This document shows, piece after piece, positions 24,240-33,892 of a DNA stretch of 64,000 nt. The notes under the pieces were generated by a model, which made no database searches, was not told where the DNA came from, and saw nothing but the letters and a program-made list of their open reading frames with translations. Where the stretch lies: assembly GCA_038522945.1 (NCBI GenBank), contig JBCBJV010000007.1:62001-126000 (forward strand), given 5' to 3'. Position numbers and translations under genes: made by a program. Position 1 is the stretch's first letter; each line of letters starts with the position of its first letter. Source of the stretch: MED-G105 sp038522945 (GTDB lineage: Bacteria; Pseudomonadota; Alphaproteobacteria; Caulobacterales; Parvularculaceae).

Positions 24240-25934
24240 ATGGCGCGAGCAAGGCTGGCCTTGTTAGGCTGCGGAATGCTGATCGCGTGCAGCGGCGAGA
24301 CGTCTGAACCGCCAACACCTGCCGCAGCGACAACACCTACGCCGGCAGCAAACACGCCATCATCCACAAACACGACCACTGCCGCGTCATCCATCCTACC
24401 TGCAGGTGACCCAACCGACTTTACAGACCAGACCAATGTGAAGAACACCGTCCACGATTTTGGGTACAGCGATGATGTGAACATCATGGTCCGCCAGTTT
24501 GCGGGTGGGGCGGCCTCCGGTGATCTCGACAATGACGGTGATCTCGACATTCTTGTTCTGCGCGGCAATCTTGAACCAAATATTCTCTACAGAAACGAAA
24601 CTGGGTCGACCTTCACCGATATAGCTGCTGCGAGCGGCATCGCGAACTCCCTCGGGCCGAACACCAATGGCCGCCATAGCGGTGCGACATTCGCCGATCT
24701 CGATGGCGACGGTGACCTGGATGTACTTCTCGGCGGGCTCGAAGGCGATCCCACCAAGATATATCTGAACGACGGGTTCGGTGCGTTTACCGATGCAACC
24801 GCGGGATCTGGCCTGGATCTTTTGAGTTCTGACTATACGGTTTCCATGGCATTAGGCGATTATGATGGCGACGGTGACCTCGATATCGCCATGGCCCATT
24901 GGGGCACACCTCGAAACCCCGCGGTGCCGGGCGAGACCGAAACCCTCTGGCGCAATGACAGCGATAGCACCTCCGGGTTGCAGTTCACAGCTGTTAGCCA
25001 GTCTTCTGGAATAGCCGACTTATTGGCGCTCGACCTTCCACAAGGTGTTCTGGGGCCGGAGTATGACTACAGCTTTGCCCCGTCGTTTACGGATATCGAT
25101 GATGACGGCGATCAGGATTTGCTGATTGTCTCTGATTTTCGGGGGTCACGGATCTTGCTGAATCAGGGTGACGGCACCTTTGTGCTCAGCACTTTTACAC
25201 CGGATGATGAAAACGGTATGGGCTCCGCGGTTGGCGATTATGATAATGACGGCGACATGGATTGGTTTATCTCGTCCATCAATGGCAACCGCCTTTTTGA
25301 AAACCTCGGCGGCGGTAACTTCCGGCGCGCTTCAGAATCCGGTGTTGAACCCGGAGGTTGGGGCTGGGGTTCCTGCTTTGCAGATTTCAACGCGGACGGA
25401 TGGCTTGATATCTACCAGACCAATGGTTGGGAAGCGGGGAAAGACCCATCAGCTTCTAGTTACGTGAATGACACATCGCGCCTTTGGATGAATAACGGTG
25501 ATGGAACGTTCACTGATCAAGCGGCGACTTCAACCATGGTCGACACAGATCAAGGGCGCGGGATCATCTGTGATGATTTCGATAATGACGGCGACGTGGA
25601 CGTACTTCTGCTCACAGCAGAATCGGAAAATGCAGCGATCTTCTGGGAAAACCAGCTCACCGGCGACAACTATGTGCAAGTGAGACTGCGCGGAATAGCG
25701 CCTAACACGTTTGCCATTGGTGCTAGGGTTGAACTGACCATCGCCGATACGGTGCAGACGCGGCAGGTCGCAATCAACAGCAATTTTACGTCGCACAACT
25801 CCACGGTGCAGACATTCGGGATGGGCGATCAAACAAGTGCCGGCTTGCGCGTCGTTTGGCCTGATGGTGCTGAGACGATCCGTGCATCCATTTCAGCCAA
25901 TCAACGGCTCGTCATTGATCACCCTTCCCGTTGA
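24240..25934 (+). CDS. FG-GAP/VCBS-repeat lipoprotein with ASPIC/UnbV domain
   Basis: A 564-residue lipoprotein (lipobox LIAC at about residue 15) with a Pro/Thr/Ala linker. At least seven Ca-binding FG-GAP-like blades follow, each with a D-x-D-x-D-G core such as DLDNDGDLD, DLDGDGDLD, DYDGDGDLD, DIDDDGDQD, DYDNDGDMD and DFDNDGDVD. They should form a beta-propeller. The C-terminus is an ASPIC/UnbV (CRTAC1-like) domain with TSHNSTVQTFGMGDQ and VVWPDGA. The family's function is not settled; carbohydrate or surface binding is a reasonable guess. ATG at 24240 has GGGAGG about 7 nt upstream. It diverges from GH97 and converges on a GH13 gene with a 9-nt gap. Confidence 0.87.
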   Translation: MARARLALLGCGMLIACSGETSEPPTPAAATTPTPAANTPSSTNTTTAASSILPAGDPTDFTDQTNVKNTVHDFGYSDDVNIMVRQFAGGAASGDLDNDGDLDILVLRGNLEPNILYRNETGSTFTDIAAASGIANSLGPNTNGRHSGATFADLDGDGDLDVLLGGLEGDPTKIYLNDGFGAFTDATAGSGLDLLSSDYTVSMALGDYDGDGDLDIAMAHWGTPRNPAVPGETETLWRNDSDSTSGLQFTAVSQSSGIADLLALDLPQGVLGPEYDYSFAPSFTDIDDDGDQDLLIVSDFRGSRILLNQGDGTFVLSTFTPDDENGMGSAVGDYDNDGDMDWFISSINGNRLFENLGGGNFRRASESGVEPGGWGWGSCFADFNADGWLDIYQTNGWEAGKDPSASSYVNDTSRLWMNNGDGTFTDQAATSTMVDTDQGRGIICDDFDNDGDVDVLLLTAESENAAIFWENQLTGDNYVQVRLRGIAPNTFAIGARVELTIADTVQTRQVAINSNFTSHNSTVQTFGMGDQTSAGLRVVWPDGAETIRASISANQRLVIDHPSR

Positions 25935-25943
25935 TTGCGTGCG

Positions 25944-27368
25944 TTAAGGTGCGATTTGATCCGCGGGGCCTAAACCGCTTGATGTTTCTTTGAAAATTCT
26001 GAAGCTCCAGGCGGGCAACTCAAGACTGTCATCACCAGCGAAGATAAAGCGGTCGTCACTGATGACGTCAGTATACGTTCCGGCATGTCGCAACTTGGAA
26101 AATGACACCGCTGCAGTTTCTTTAGACAAGTTGAAAACCGCGAAAATTTTTGACGCTTTGTCTCCCCGTACAAAACTCAGGACCTGATCTTCCTTGCTGT
26201 TAGGCACGCTTATCATGGCAGCGCCCGCTCCGCCATTCCATAAGGCTGGCGTTGAATGCTTCAACGCGATGAGCGTCTTAAGCAGAGGCTCCCGGCGACC
26301 GGTTTTCCAGGCGATCTCGTCTTTGTCGAAGAACGATAGCTGATGAACGAGATCAGCTTCCTGACCATTATAGATCAGCGGCATCCCGCTTCCCACAAAG
26401 GACAACGCAATTGCCGCTTCGTAGGCATCCCCATAGATTTCTTCTGCCACGCCATCCCAGGCGTTTTGATCGTGATTGTCCGTATAGACCATACGGTAGC
26501 CATTGACCGGCCATGTGGACTGCTGGTTACTGTAGTATCCTCTGATCGCCCCTGGATTGCCGTCGCTGACAACCTCTTTCATGGCGTTTTTCCAGCCCCA
26601 AGCATAAGTCGCGTCAAAGGCATTTCGATGAAGATCAGGTGTCTCCCACTCGGCCAGCATGAAAACCGGTTTAACTTTGTTTAACTCCGCCCGCGCCGTC
26701 TCCCAGAAATCGAGGGGGACGTAGCCGGCCACATCGGCTCGGTAGCCATCAATGCCAAACTCACGAACCCAATAAACGAGGCTTTCGGTCATGTACTCTC
26801 TTAGGCCCGCCTGCGCGTAATCAAAATCCACTGTGTCGGTCCAGTCGGTTCCAAGCGGCGGGGTCATGTCACCCTCTGGCGTGCGGGTATACCAATCGGG
26901 ATGCTTTTCAGTCAGCGGATTATCCCACGCAGAGTGGTTGGCGACCCAATCGAGAATAACGCGTATGCCGAGCCCGTGCGCGCCATCGACGAATTCTCTT
27001 AAGTCCGCCTCCTCGCCGAGGTCGGAATTAACAGCGCGGTAATCATAGACCGCATACGGGCTCCCCATCGCGCCCTTCCGGTTGACTTCGCCAATCGGAT
27101 GGATCGGCATCAACCAGATAATATCAACACCGAGTTCGGCAAGTCGCGGCAGGTGCTGCTGTGCAGCCTTGAAGGTTCCTTCTTTTGTGAACTGACGAGT
27201 GTTCAACTGGTAGATGACCGCATCCCGGGTCCATTCGGCATGGTCAAATTTGACGTATGGCGAAGGGACGTACCTTTCGGCAGTCGCCTCTTCAGCCTTC
27301 ACCCCGCCGACGATCGCGGCGCTCAAAAGCAGCGTCATTGCCCAACAGAACGAACCGAGCGGTCTCAT
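25944..27368 (-). CDS. Secreted GH13 alpha-amylase-family enzyme
   Basis: A 474-residue GH13 protein with a signal peptide (about 1-25). The four conserved regions are present: ILDWVANHS, GYRADVAG with the nucleophile Asp, MLAEWE with the acid/base Glu, and YTDNHDQNAWDG with the transition-state-stabilising Asp. It would hydrolyse alpha-1,4-glucans in the periplasm. The short C-terminal beta domain ends SWSFRIFKE. Its start overlaps the MFS transporter stop by 4 nt, so the two genes are translationally coupled: transporter first, enzyme second. Confidence 0.92.
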   Translation of the reverse strand: MRPLGSFCWAMTLLLSAAIVGGVKAEEATAERYVPSPYVKFDHAEWTRDAVIYQLNTRQFTKEGTFKAAQQHLPRLAELGVDIIWLMPIHPIGEVNRKGAMGSPYAVYDYRAVNSDLGEEADLREFVDGAHGLGIRVILDWVANHSAWDNPLTEKHPDWYTRTPEGDMTPPLGTDWTDTVDFDYAQAGLREYMTESLVYWVREFGIDGYRADVAGYVPLDFWETARAELNKVKPVFMLAEWETPDLHRNAFDATYAWGWKNAMKEVVSDGNPGAIRGYYSNQQSTWPVNGYRMVYTDNHDQNAWDGVAEEIYGDAYEAAIALSFVGSGMPLIYNGQEADLVHQLSFFDKDEIAWKTGRREPLLKTLIALKHSTPALWNGGAGAAMISVPNSKEDQVLSFVRGDKASKIFAVFNLSKETAAVSFSKLRHAGTYTDVISDDRFIFAGDDSLELPAWSFRIFKETSSGLGPADQIAP

Positions 27369-28966
27369 GCAAGTTCCTCCTTATCCATCGCAGGTGGCGG
27401 CTGACGGTCAGCAGCCGGATGAATAACGTCCGTTACAAACTGGGTAGCAATCGCCGCTAAGACAAACGAAACCGCGGATATGGCCAATGCCCAAATTGGC
27501 TCACCACGGAAGAACGTTGTCAGCAAGAACCCTAAAAGCGTTGCAGCCACAAGCTGCGGGACAACAATAAAGATATTGAAGATCCCCATATAGATGCCCA
27601 TTTTCGAGGCCGGCACGGATCCAGCCAAAATCGCATAAGGTAGCGACACGATCGACGCCCAGGCCACACCAACCCCAACCATCGACACCCACAACATCTG
27701 CGGATCGCGGATCAAAATGATTGACGCGAACCCGACAGCGCCAATCAGGAGGTTAAGCGAATGCAGCCGGCGGCGGTCAATCTGCGCGGCAATCCAGATA
27801 AAACTCAGCGCCGCAAGGGCCGCGACGCCATTGCGAACGGCGCCAAGCAAGCTCCACCAGTCACCGGCGTCCTGATACCCTTTGGTCGTCGGATCAGGCG
27901 CGTTAAAGTGATACTCCGCAATCGCAGGCGTGCCGTAGATCCACATGGCGAACATGGCAAACCAGGAGAAAAACTGAACGACGGCCAGTTGCTGCATGGT
28001 CTTTGGCATATCAAAGAGGTCATTGACGATTTCCATAAAGCCGTTCTCGTCTTTGCCTCCCGCGCGCATAAATCCGGCCACAAACTGGATCAGGCCGAAC
28101 ACCGCAATCAGCGCGGCAAGCACGTAGAGTTCCTTGGCGATTTCAACATCCCCAAGGACCTGTAGAATATCCGGACGGGGCGTCAGACGCGAGAAATAGA
28201 CAAACAAGCCAGTCAGCACACCGACAATCAACCAAATGACCCCGCCTCTATTAAACTGAGCCGATGACCGCTGAACAGTTTGTACGGGTTCAAGATCAGT
28301 ACCCATGGCCCGGTGGCGCGCTTGCTCAAATGTCTTCAACTCGTCGGGACTAAACTCCTTGCTAGTCAAAACAGTCCACAAAACGGCAGCAAAGAGCGCA
28401 GCGCCACCAATGTAAAACGCCCACTGCACTGTCTCGGGGATTTCTCCCGCGGGGGCGGTGTTAGCGAGCCCCATCCAGTTCGTCATCACCCATGGCAAGG
28501 CACCCGCGATAACGGCGCCGATGCCAATGAAGAAGCTCTGCATGGCGTACCCCATCGTACGCTGACGATTTGGGAGATTGTCGCCGACAAAGGCGCGGAA
28601 TGGTTCCATCGTAATGTTCAGTGACGCGTCCATGATCCACAGCATCCCCGCTGCGATCCAAAGGGTCGGCGAATTCGGCATGACAAAGAGCGCGAGACTG
28701 GCGAGCAGCGCCCCAACGAAAAAGTAAGGCCGCCGACGACCAAACCGGCCCCAGGTCCGGTCGGACATGTGACCGATGATAGGCTGCACAATCAGACCGG
28801 TCATTGGCGCGGCGATCCACAAGATCGCCAACTCATTCACCTCAGCGCCAAGCGTCTGAAAGATCCGGCTGACATTGCCGTTTTGAAGGTCAAAGCCGAT
28901 CTGGATCCCCAGAAACCCGAAACTCATATTCCAGATCTGGGCTAGATTTTTCGCTGGTTTTCTCAT
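27365..28966 (-). CDS. MFS sugar transporter (maltose/SLC45-like)
   Basis: A 533-residue inner-membrane transporter with about 12 predicted helices. The N-terminal FGFLGIQIGFDLQ and PIIGHMSDRTWGRFGRRRPYF (cytoplasmic loop 2-3) are typical of the bacterial glycoside-pentoside-hexuronide/SLC45-like maltose permeases found in alphaproteobacterial maltose loci. It probably moves maltose or maltodextrin with protons. ATG at 28966 is chosen because residues from 29122 to there are not conserved and GGCGAG lies upstream. First gene of the MFS-GH13 operon; the plus-strand amylase gene diverges from it. Confidence 0.9.
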   Translation of the reverse strand: MRKPAKNLAQIWNMSFGFLGIQIGFDLQNGNVSRIFQTLGAEVNELAILWIAAPMTGLIVQPIIGHMSDRTWGRFGRRRPYFFVGALLASLALFVMPNSPTLWIAAGMLWIMDASLNITMEPFRAFVGDNLPNRQRTMGYAMQSFFIGIGAVIAGALPWVMTNWMGLANTAPAGEIPETVQWAFYIGGAALFAAVLWTVLTSKEFSPDELKTFEQARHRAMGTDLEPVQTVQRSSAQFNRGGVIWLIVGVLTGLFVYFSRLTPRPDILQVLGDVEIAKELYVLAALIAVFGLIQFVAGFMRAGGKDENGFMEIVNDLFDMPKTMQQLAVVQFFSWFAMFAMWIYGTPAIAEYHFNAPDPTTKGYQDAGDWWSLLGAVRNGVAALAALSFIWIAAQIDRRRLHSLNLLIGAVGFASIILIRDPQMLWVSMVGVGVAWASIVSLPYAILAGSVPASKMGIYMGIFNIFIVVPQLVAATLLGFLLTTFFRGEPIWALAISAVSFVLAAIATQFVTDVIHPAADRQPPPAMDKEELA

Positions 28967-29267
28967 TTGGTCTCGCCTGCTGGGCCACGTTTTGGCACTG
29001 ACCGCATCGAAACCGGTCGCCCTCATCCGTGGCCGTTCCTCCCAAGGGTGTCCTCTTTCGGGACGCCTCAAACCCCACCATGACGGAATTACAAAATTCT
29101 GCAACAATCGCGTCATCGGCAATGCCTCTCACCAACCGATTTTGGTTGACCACGGCTCTGATAGCCCACAAAATAGAGGTTTGAAGGTCGAGGGCAGGCC
29201 TGATAGCGGCAAACAAAAATTTGTAAAAGCACATGGCAGCCGCGCCATAATTTGGGAGGCATCTACC
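28967..29267. promoter_or_regulatory. Divergent promoter region, alpha-glucan locus
   Basis: These 301 nt separate the MFS operon (leftward) from the amylase-glucosidase-lacI operon (rightward). Both promoters should lie here, and a LacI-type operator would be expected. I see a short A/T palindrome, ACAAAAATTTGT, at about 29213-29224, but no site that I would name with confidence. No gene is visible in it. Confidence 0.5.
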
Positions 29268-31109
29268 ATGAACCGGCTGTTCAGCGTGGCTTTAATTGCT
29301 TTTTGGGCATTGGGGGTGCCGAGCGCTCAGGCAGCCGACACCACTGAAATCTCTCGCCCGCCGGAAGATGAAATTATCTATTTTGTCCTGCCCGATCGGT
29401 TCGAGAATGGCGACCCGTCCAATGACCGCGGTGGCATTGACGGCGACCGGCTTCGTCACGGCTTCGACCCGACGAACAATGGGTTTTACCAAGGCGGAGA
29501 CTTAAAAGGGCTTACGGACCGCCTTGACTATATTCAGGGGCTCGGTGCGACCGCGATTTGGCTGTCTCCGATTTTCGAAAACAAAGCCGTCCAGGGACCG
29601 TCCGGGAGCGAATCCGCCGGCTACCACGGCTATTGGATTACGGACTTTCTAAATGTCGACCCGCATCTTGGCACGCGGGCGGATTTCAAAGCCTTCGTCG
29701 ATGCCGCCCATGCGCGCGGCATGAAGGTATACATGGACATTATCACCAACCACTCCGCAGACGTTATAAAATACGAGGAGTGTCACGGACCAAATGCGCC
29801 GGAGGAGTACCGGTCAACGTTCAATTGCCCATACCGGTCAGTTGGAGATTTTCCGTACACCACCAAAGGTGACGCGAATGGTCAAACGATTAACGAGGGC
29901 TTTTTAGGCGCCGGGCCAAACCATCAGACATCGGAGAATTTCGGTCATCTGACAGATATGACTTTTGCCTACACGCCGTTCGTGCCCGAGGAAGAAAAGT
30001 CGATCAAAAACCCGAGCTGGCTTAATGATGTGCGCTTTTATCACAATCGCGGTGACACCACCTGGGAGGGCGAAAACTCCAGAACCGGTGATTTTTCGGG
30101 CCTTGATGATCTTATGACCTCAAACCCCGCAGTGGTTGATGGCTTTATCGATATCTACAAGCAATGGATTACCGATTTCCGGGTTGATGGCTTTCGCATC
30201 GATACAGCCAAGCATGTGAACCCTGAGTTCTGGCAAGCCTTCGCACCAGCGATCTTGGATCACGCCCGCAGCGAAGGGATTGAGCACTTTCATGTATTTG
30301 GCGAAGTCTACGAATTTGACGTAGCCCAGCTTGCCAAATTCACGACCTACGATGATCTACCCACCGTGCTGGATTTTGCATTTCAAGGAACGGTTCGCAG
30401 GGTGGTTGCCGAAGACGAACCGGCGCGAGATCTGGAACGTCTGTTTGAAGCTGATACGGTCTACGCAGATGGCTTTGCCACTGCCAAACAACTCCCAACG
30501 TTTTTGGGCAACCATGACATGGGACGCTTTTCCATGTTCGTCCGGGACGCCAATCCCGAACTCGACGAGGATGGTCTCCAAGACCGGATCGTTCTTGGCC
30601 ATGCCATGATGATGTTTTTGAGGGGTGTGCCGACCATCTATTATGGCGATGAACAAGGCTTCGTCTCAGATGCTGGCGACCGTGGGGCTCGCGAGACAAT
30701 GTTCAAAGGGCAAACACCGGATTATCTGGACAATGATCTCGTCGGAACAAAAAAGACGGTCGCCGATGAGAACTTCGACCGGGGCCATCCGATCTACAAG
30801 GCTCTCACAAATATGGCGAAAATCCGCACGGGCGAACCCGCACTACGCGGCGGCACTCAGACCGTCCGCCATTCTGATCTGAAAGATGGGTTAATCGTTG
30901 TCTCCCGATTTGATCCTGCCGACAGCGCAGAAATCATTGTGGCCTTCAATGCAGATGATACGCCCCGATCAATCGCGTTTCCGGTTGATGGGCGGGCCAA
31001 AAAATGGGTAAGTCTTAAGGGTTCTTGTCCCAAAAAGAGTACAGCAACGGGCGCCTACTCCCTGAAGGTGCCCGCGACAGGTTACATTGTTTGCAAAGCG
31101 GAGTTCTGA
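29268..31109 (+). CDS. Secreted GH13 alpha-amylase
   Basis: A 613-residue exported GH13 enzyme; the signal peptide ends at about SAQAA (residue 22). The conserved regions are DIITNHSAD, DGFRIDTAKHVN with the nucleophile Asp, HVFGEVYEFD with the acid/base Glu, and FLGNHDMGRFS. The C-terminal beta domain includes VVSRFDPADSAEIIVAFN. The similarity is to cyclomaltodextrinase-like or extracellular alpha-amylases of proteobacteria. ATG at 29268 has GGGAGG upstream; the frame is open from 28992 but those residues do not look like protein. It is followed within 4 nt by the next GH13 gene. Confidence 0.92.
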   Translation: MNRLFSVALIAFWALGVPSAQAADTTEISRPPEDEIIYFVLPDRFENGDPSNDRGGIDGDRLRHGFDPTNNGFYQGGDLKGLTDRLDYIQGLGATAIWLSPIFENKAVQGPSGSESAGYHGYWITDFLNVDPHLGTRADFKAFVDAAHARGMKVYMDIITNHSADVIKYEECHGPNAPEEYRSTFNCPYRSVGDFPYTTKGDANGQTINEGFLGAGPNHQTSENFGHLTDMTFAYTPFVPEEEKSIKNPSWLNDVRFYHNRGDTTWEGENSRTGDFSGLDDLMTSNPAVVDGFIDIYKQWITDFRVDGFRIDTAKHVNPEFWQAFAPAILDHARSEGIEHFHVFGEVYEFDVAQLAKFTTYDDLPTVLDFAFQGTVRRVVAEDEPARDLERLFEADTVYADGFATAKQLPTFLGNHDMGRFSMFVRDANPELDEDGLQDRIVLGHAMMMFLRGVPTIYYGDEQGFVSDAGDRGARETMFKGQTPDYLDNDLVGTKKTVADENFDRGHPIYKALTNMAKIRTGEPALRGGTQTVRHSDLKDGLIVVSRFDPADSAEIIVAFNADDTPRSIAFPVDGRAKKWVSLKGSCPKKSTATGAYSLKVPATGYIVCKAEF

Positions 31110-31113
31110 TCTC

Positions 31114-32775
31114 GTGAGCCACTCGTCGCCAGAAATCGTTGATCCAGCAATCGCATCTGGCGAACCGTGGTGGCGCGGCGCGGTTATTTATCAGATTTAT
31201 CCCAGAAGCTTCCGTGACACCAATGGCGATGGGATTGGTGATCTGAAAGGCATTGTGGAGGCGCTTGACTATGTCGCCTCACTCAGCGTCGACGCCATCT
31301 GGATCTCGCCCTTCTTCACCTCGCCGATGGATGATTTCGGCTACGACGTCGCCGACTATTATGGCATCGATCCGATTTTCGGCACCTTCGAGGATTTCGA
31401 CCGGATTATCGAGAAAGCCCATGGGCTGGGCCTGAAAGTCATCATCGATCAGGTCTATTCACATACCTCAGATCAACACGCCTGGTTTCAGGAAAGTCGG
31501 CAGGACCGCGTCAATCCAAAGTCTGATTGGTATGTCTGGGCGGACCCGAAACCAGACGGCTCGCCGCCATCGAATTGGCAGTCGGTGTTCGGCGGTTCTT
31601 CTTGGCAATGGGACGGCCCGCGAAAGCAGTACTATCTCCACAACTTCCTGACGAGCCAGCCTGATCTGAATTTGCACAACAAAGACGTTCAGGATGCACT
31701 TCTTGATGTCGCTCGCTTCTGGCTCGATCGGGGAGTCGACGGGTTCCGCCTCGACGCCCTAAACTTTGCCATGCATGATCAGGCGTTACGGGATAATCCA
31801 CCGTCCGACGCGCCACTCGATCAGGTCACAAGACCGTTCGACATGCAGCGCCATCAGTTTAATCAGTCCCATGAAGATATTCCGTTCTTCTTAGAAACGC
31901 TGCGCGAGACGATTAATGAATACGGTGCCCGCTTTACTGTAGCAGAAGTCGGCGGTCCCCATCCGCTTGGGGAGATGAAAGCCTTTACCGCCGACAACAA
32001 ACGGCTCAATTCTGCGTATAATTTTGATTTTCTCTATGCCGACCAACTGAATGCAGGCTTGGTTAGGGAAGCCATTCAGCAATGGCCAGGCGGCGAAGGT
32101 GAAGGCTGGCCTTCCTGGGCGTTTTCAAACCATGATGCGCCGCGTGCTGTTTCACGCTGGAGCGATCCAGCCACAAAAGACCAGGTTTCGCGCCTGCTCA
32201 TGCTTTTGTTGACGTCATTGCGAGGCAATGCCTTTATTTATCAGGGTGAGGAATTAGGTCTTCCACAAGGCGAGGTTGCCTTCGAAGATCTTCAGGACCC
32301 AGAAGCTATCACGAATTGGCCCCATACCCTTGGCCGCGATGGCGCTCGCACGCCGTTTCCTTGGAATGCCCACGCCACCCATGCCGGATTTACAACGGGC
32401 GATGCGGCATGGCTAAAGCTTGACGCGGCCCATACACCGCTAGCTGTTAGCGCCCAGAATGATCAGCCGACGTCTATGCTGAACTTTACCCGTCGGCTTC
32501 TCTCTTTGCGGCAAGGCTTTAAATCGCTGATTGCTGGCGACATTCAGCTTATTGAGGCGCCGGAAACGGTGGTGGCTTTCACCCGTAACTATGAGACTGA
32601 GACCATATTGTGCGTGTACAATCTTTCCCAGGATACCGTCACCTGGTCTCCTGAAAATCTCGCCAATGACATAACCCTTCTGGCCACAGAGCAAGACTTG
32701 CCGCCCTCAGACACTAGGCAGGCTACTCTCTCTGCCTATTCTGGATATTGGGCGCTCTGTTCACGGAGCACATGA
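31114..32775 (+). CDS. GH13 alpha-glucosidase (oligo-1,6-glucosidase/maltase type)
   Basis: A 553-residue GH13 protein without a signal peptide, so probably cytoplasmic. It starts WWRGAVIYQIYPRSFRDTNGD after a short leader, the hallmark of alpha-glucosidases. DQVYSHTSD, DGFRLDALNFAMHD with the nucleophile Asp, TVAEVGG with the acid/base Glu and FSNHDAPR are all present. GTG at 31114 is preferred because it lies just after the amylase stop and has GCGGAG 10 nt upstream; ATG at 31087 would overlap the previous gene by 23 nt. It would cleave imported maltose or maltodextrin to glucose. The lacI gene follows by 4 nt. Confidence 0.92.
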   Translation: MSHSSPEIVDPAIASGEPWWRGAVIYQIYPRSFRDTNGDGIGDLKGIVEALDYVASLSVDAIWISPFFTSPMDDFGYDVADYYGIDPIFGTFEDFDRIIEKAHGLGLKVIIDQVYSHTSDQHAWFQESRQDRVNPKSDWYVWADPKPDGSPPSNWQSVFGGSSWQWDGPRKQYYLHNFLTSQPDLNLHNKDVQDALLDVARFWLDRGVDGFRLDALNFAMHDQALRDNPPSDAPLDQVTRPFDMQRHQFNQSHEDIPFFLETLRETINEYGARFTVAEVGGPHPLGEMKAFTADNKRLNSAYNFDFLYADQLNAGLVREAIQQWPGGEGEGWPSWAFSNHDAPRAVSRWSDPATKDQVSRLLMLLLTSLRGNAFIYQGEELGLPQGEVAFEDLQDPEAITNWPHTLGRDGARTPFPWNAHATHAGFTTGDAAWLKLDAAHTPLAVSAQNDQPTSMLNFTRRLLSLRQGFKSLIAGDIQLIEAPETVVAFTRNYETETILCVYNLSQDTVTWSPENLANDITLLATEQDLPPSDTRQATLSAYSGYWALCSRST

Positions 32776-32779
32776 GGCC

Positions 32780-33808
32780 ATGGCGGATACGGACCGACCC
32801 TCCTCGCGCGGTGCGCGACTGGAAGATATCGCTGAACGGGCCGGAGTTTCGATTTCCACCGTTTCCCGGGCCCTCAACGACAGCCCGGCCGTAAAACGTC
32901 GAACGAAGCAGGAAATCTGGCGGATCGCCCGCGAACACGACTACGATTTTCGCCAGTCTATGCCAACGGGACCGGCTGGCGCACAAGCCTCCATCGCGAT
33001 CGTTGTGCCAGCACCGCAAGCGCGCAAATCCCACGTGGCAGACCCTTTCTTTTTTGAATTGCTGGCCGGCATCGCCGAAGCCGCTCGGGATCGAAGTGCG
33101 GACCTATTGATCAGTTATCTCAGCCCACGGACAGCTGACGATCTGGAGTTTGCCCTGACCACAAGCCGCGCCACCGGCGTGATCTTCATCGGTCAAAGCT
33201 CGCTACACAATGCATTCAACGCCCTCGCCAAGAGCGATAAGCGCTTCGTTGTTTGGGGGGCCGAATTGCCCGACGCTGCCTACTGCTCTGTTGGATCGGA
33301 CAATCTTTTGGGCGGGAAGCGCGCGACGTCTCATCTTATTCGCCTCGGCCGCAAGCGCATTCTCTTTTTGGGCGATACTGAAGCGCCGGAGGCAGAGCAA
33401 CGCCTAAAAGGGTATAGAGACGCGTTGATAAGCGCGGATATGGCCGTTGAAAACGATCTTTATGCCCCTGCATTTTTTGATGTGCATTCTGCTGAGGCCG
33501 CAACTCACGCGGTGATCGACGCCGGGATAGAATTTGATGCCGTTTTCGCGGCCAGTGACCTGATCGCTATCGGGGCTTACCGAGCTCTGGCAAGAACCGG
33601 TCGGCGAGTGCCCGATGATGTATCCATTGTGGGGTACGACAATATCCCGGCATCCCGTCTCGTCACACCGCCTTTGACGACGATTGACCAGAACGCCATA
33701 TTGGCGGGCCGAGCCCTTGTTTCGAAACTGATCGATTCCCGCGGGGAAATGGCGACACCTGAGCGCGTTCAGACGAGCCTTCTCATCCGGGAAAGTTGCG
33801 GCGGCTAG
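32780..33808 (+). CDS. LacI-family transcriptional regulator
   Basis: A 342-residue repressor. The DNA-binding helix-turn-helix is LEDIAERAGVSISTVSRALN (residues about 14-33), followed by the hinge helix and the periplasmic-binding-protein-like effector domain. The motif DAVFAASDLIAIGAYRAL and the final GYDNIPASRLVTPPLTTI are typical. It is the last gene of the amylase-glucosidase operon and most likely controls the locus in response to a maltodextrin or glucose derivative. The operator is unknown. Confidence 0.92.
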   Translation: MADTDRPSSRGARLEDIAERAGVSISTVSRALNDSPAVKRRTKQEIWRIAREHDYDFRQSMPTGPAGAQASIAIVVPAPQARKSHVADPFFFELLAGIAEAARDRSADLLISYLSPRTADDLEFALTTSRATGVIFIGQSSLHNAFNALAKSDKRFVVWGAELPDAAYCSVGSDNLLGGKRATSHLIRLGRKRILFLGDTEAPEAEQRLKGYRDALISADMAVENDLYAPAFFDVHSAEAATHAVIDAGIEFDAVFAASDLIAIGAYRALARTGRRVPDDVSIVGYDNIPASRLVTPPLTTIDQNAILAGRALVSKLIDSRGEMATPERVQTSLLIRESCGG

Positions 33809-33892
33809 CTCCAATCTGCCGCCCCGTATGCGAGCAAAAGCCGGGTCAACTTGCCCTGTTGAAAAAACCAATGCCTGGGAGAATATTCCTCC

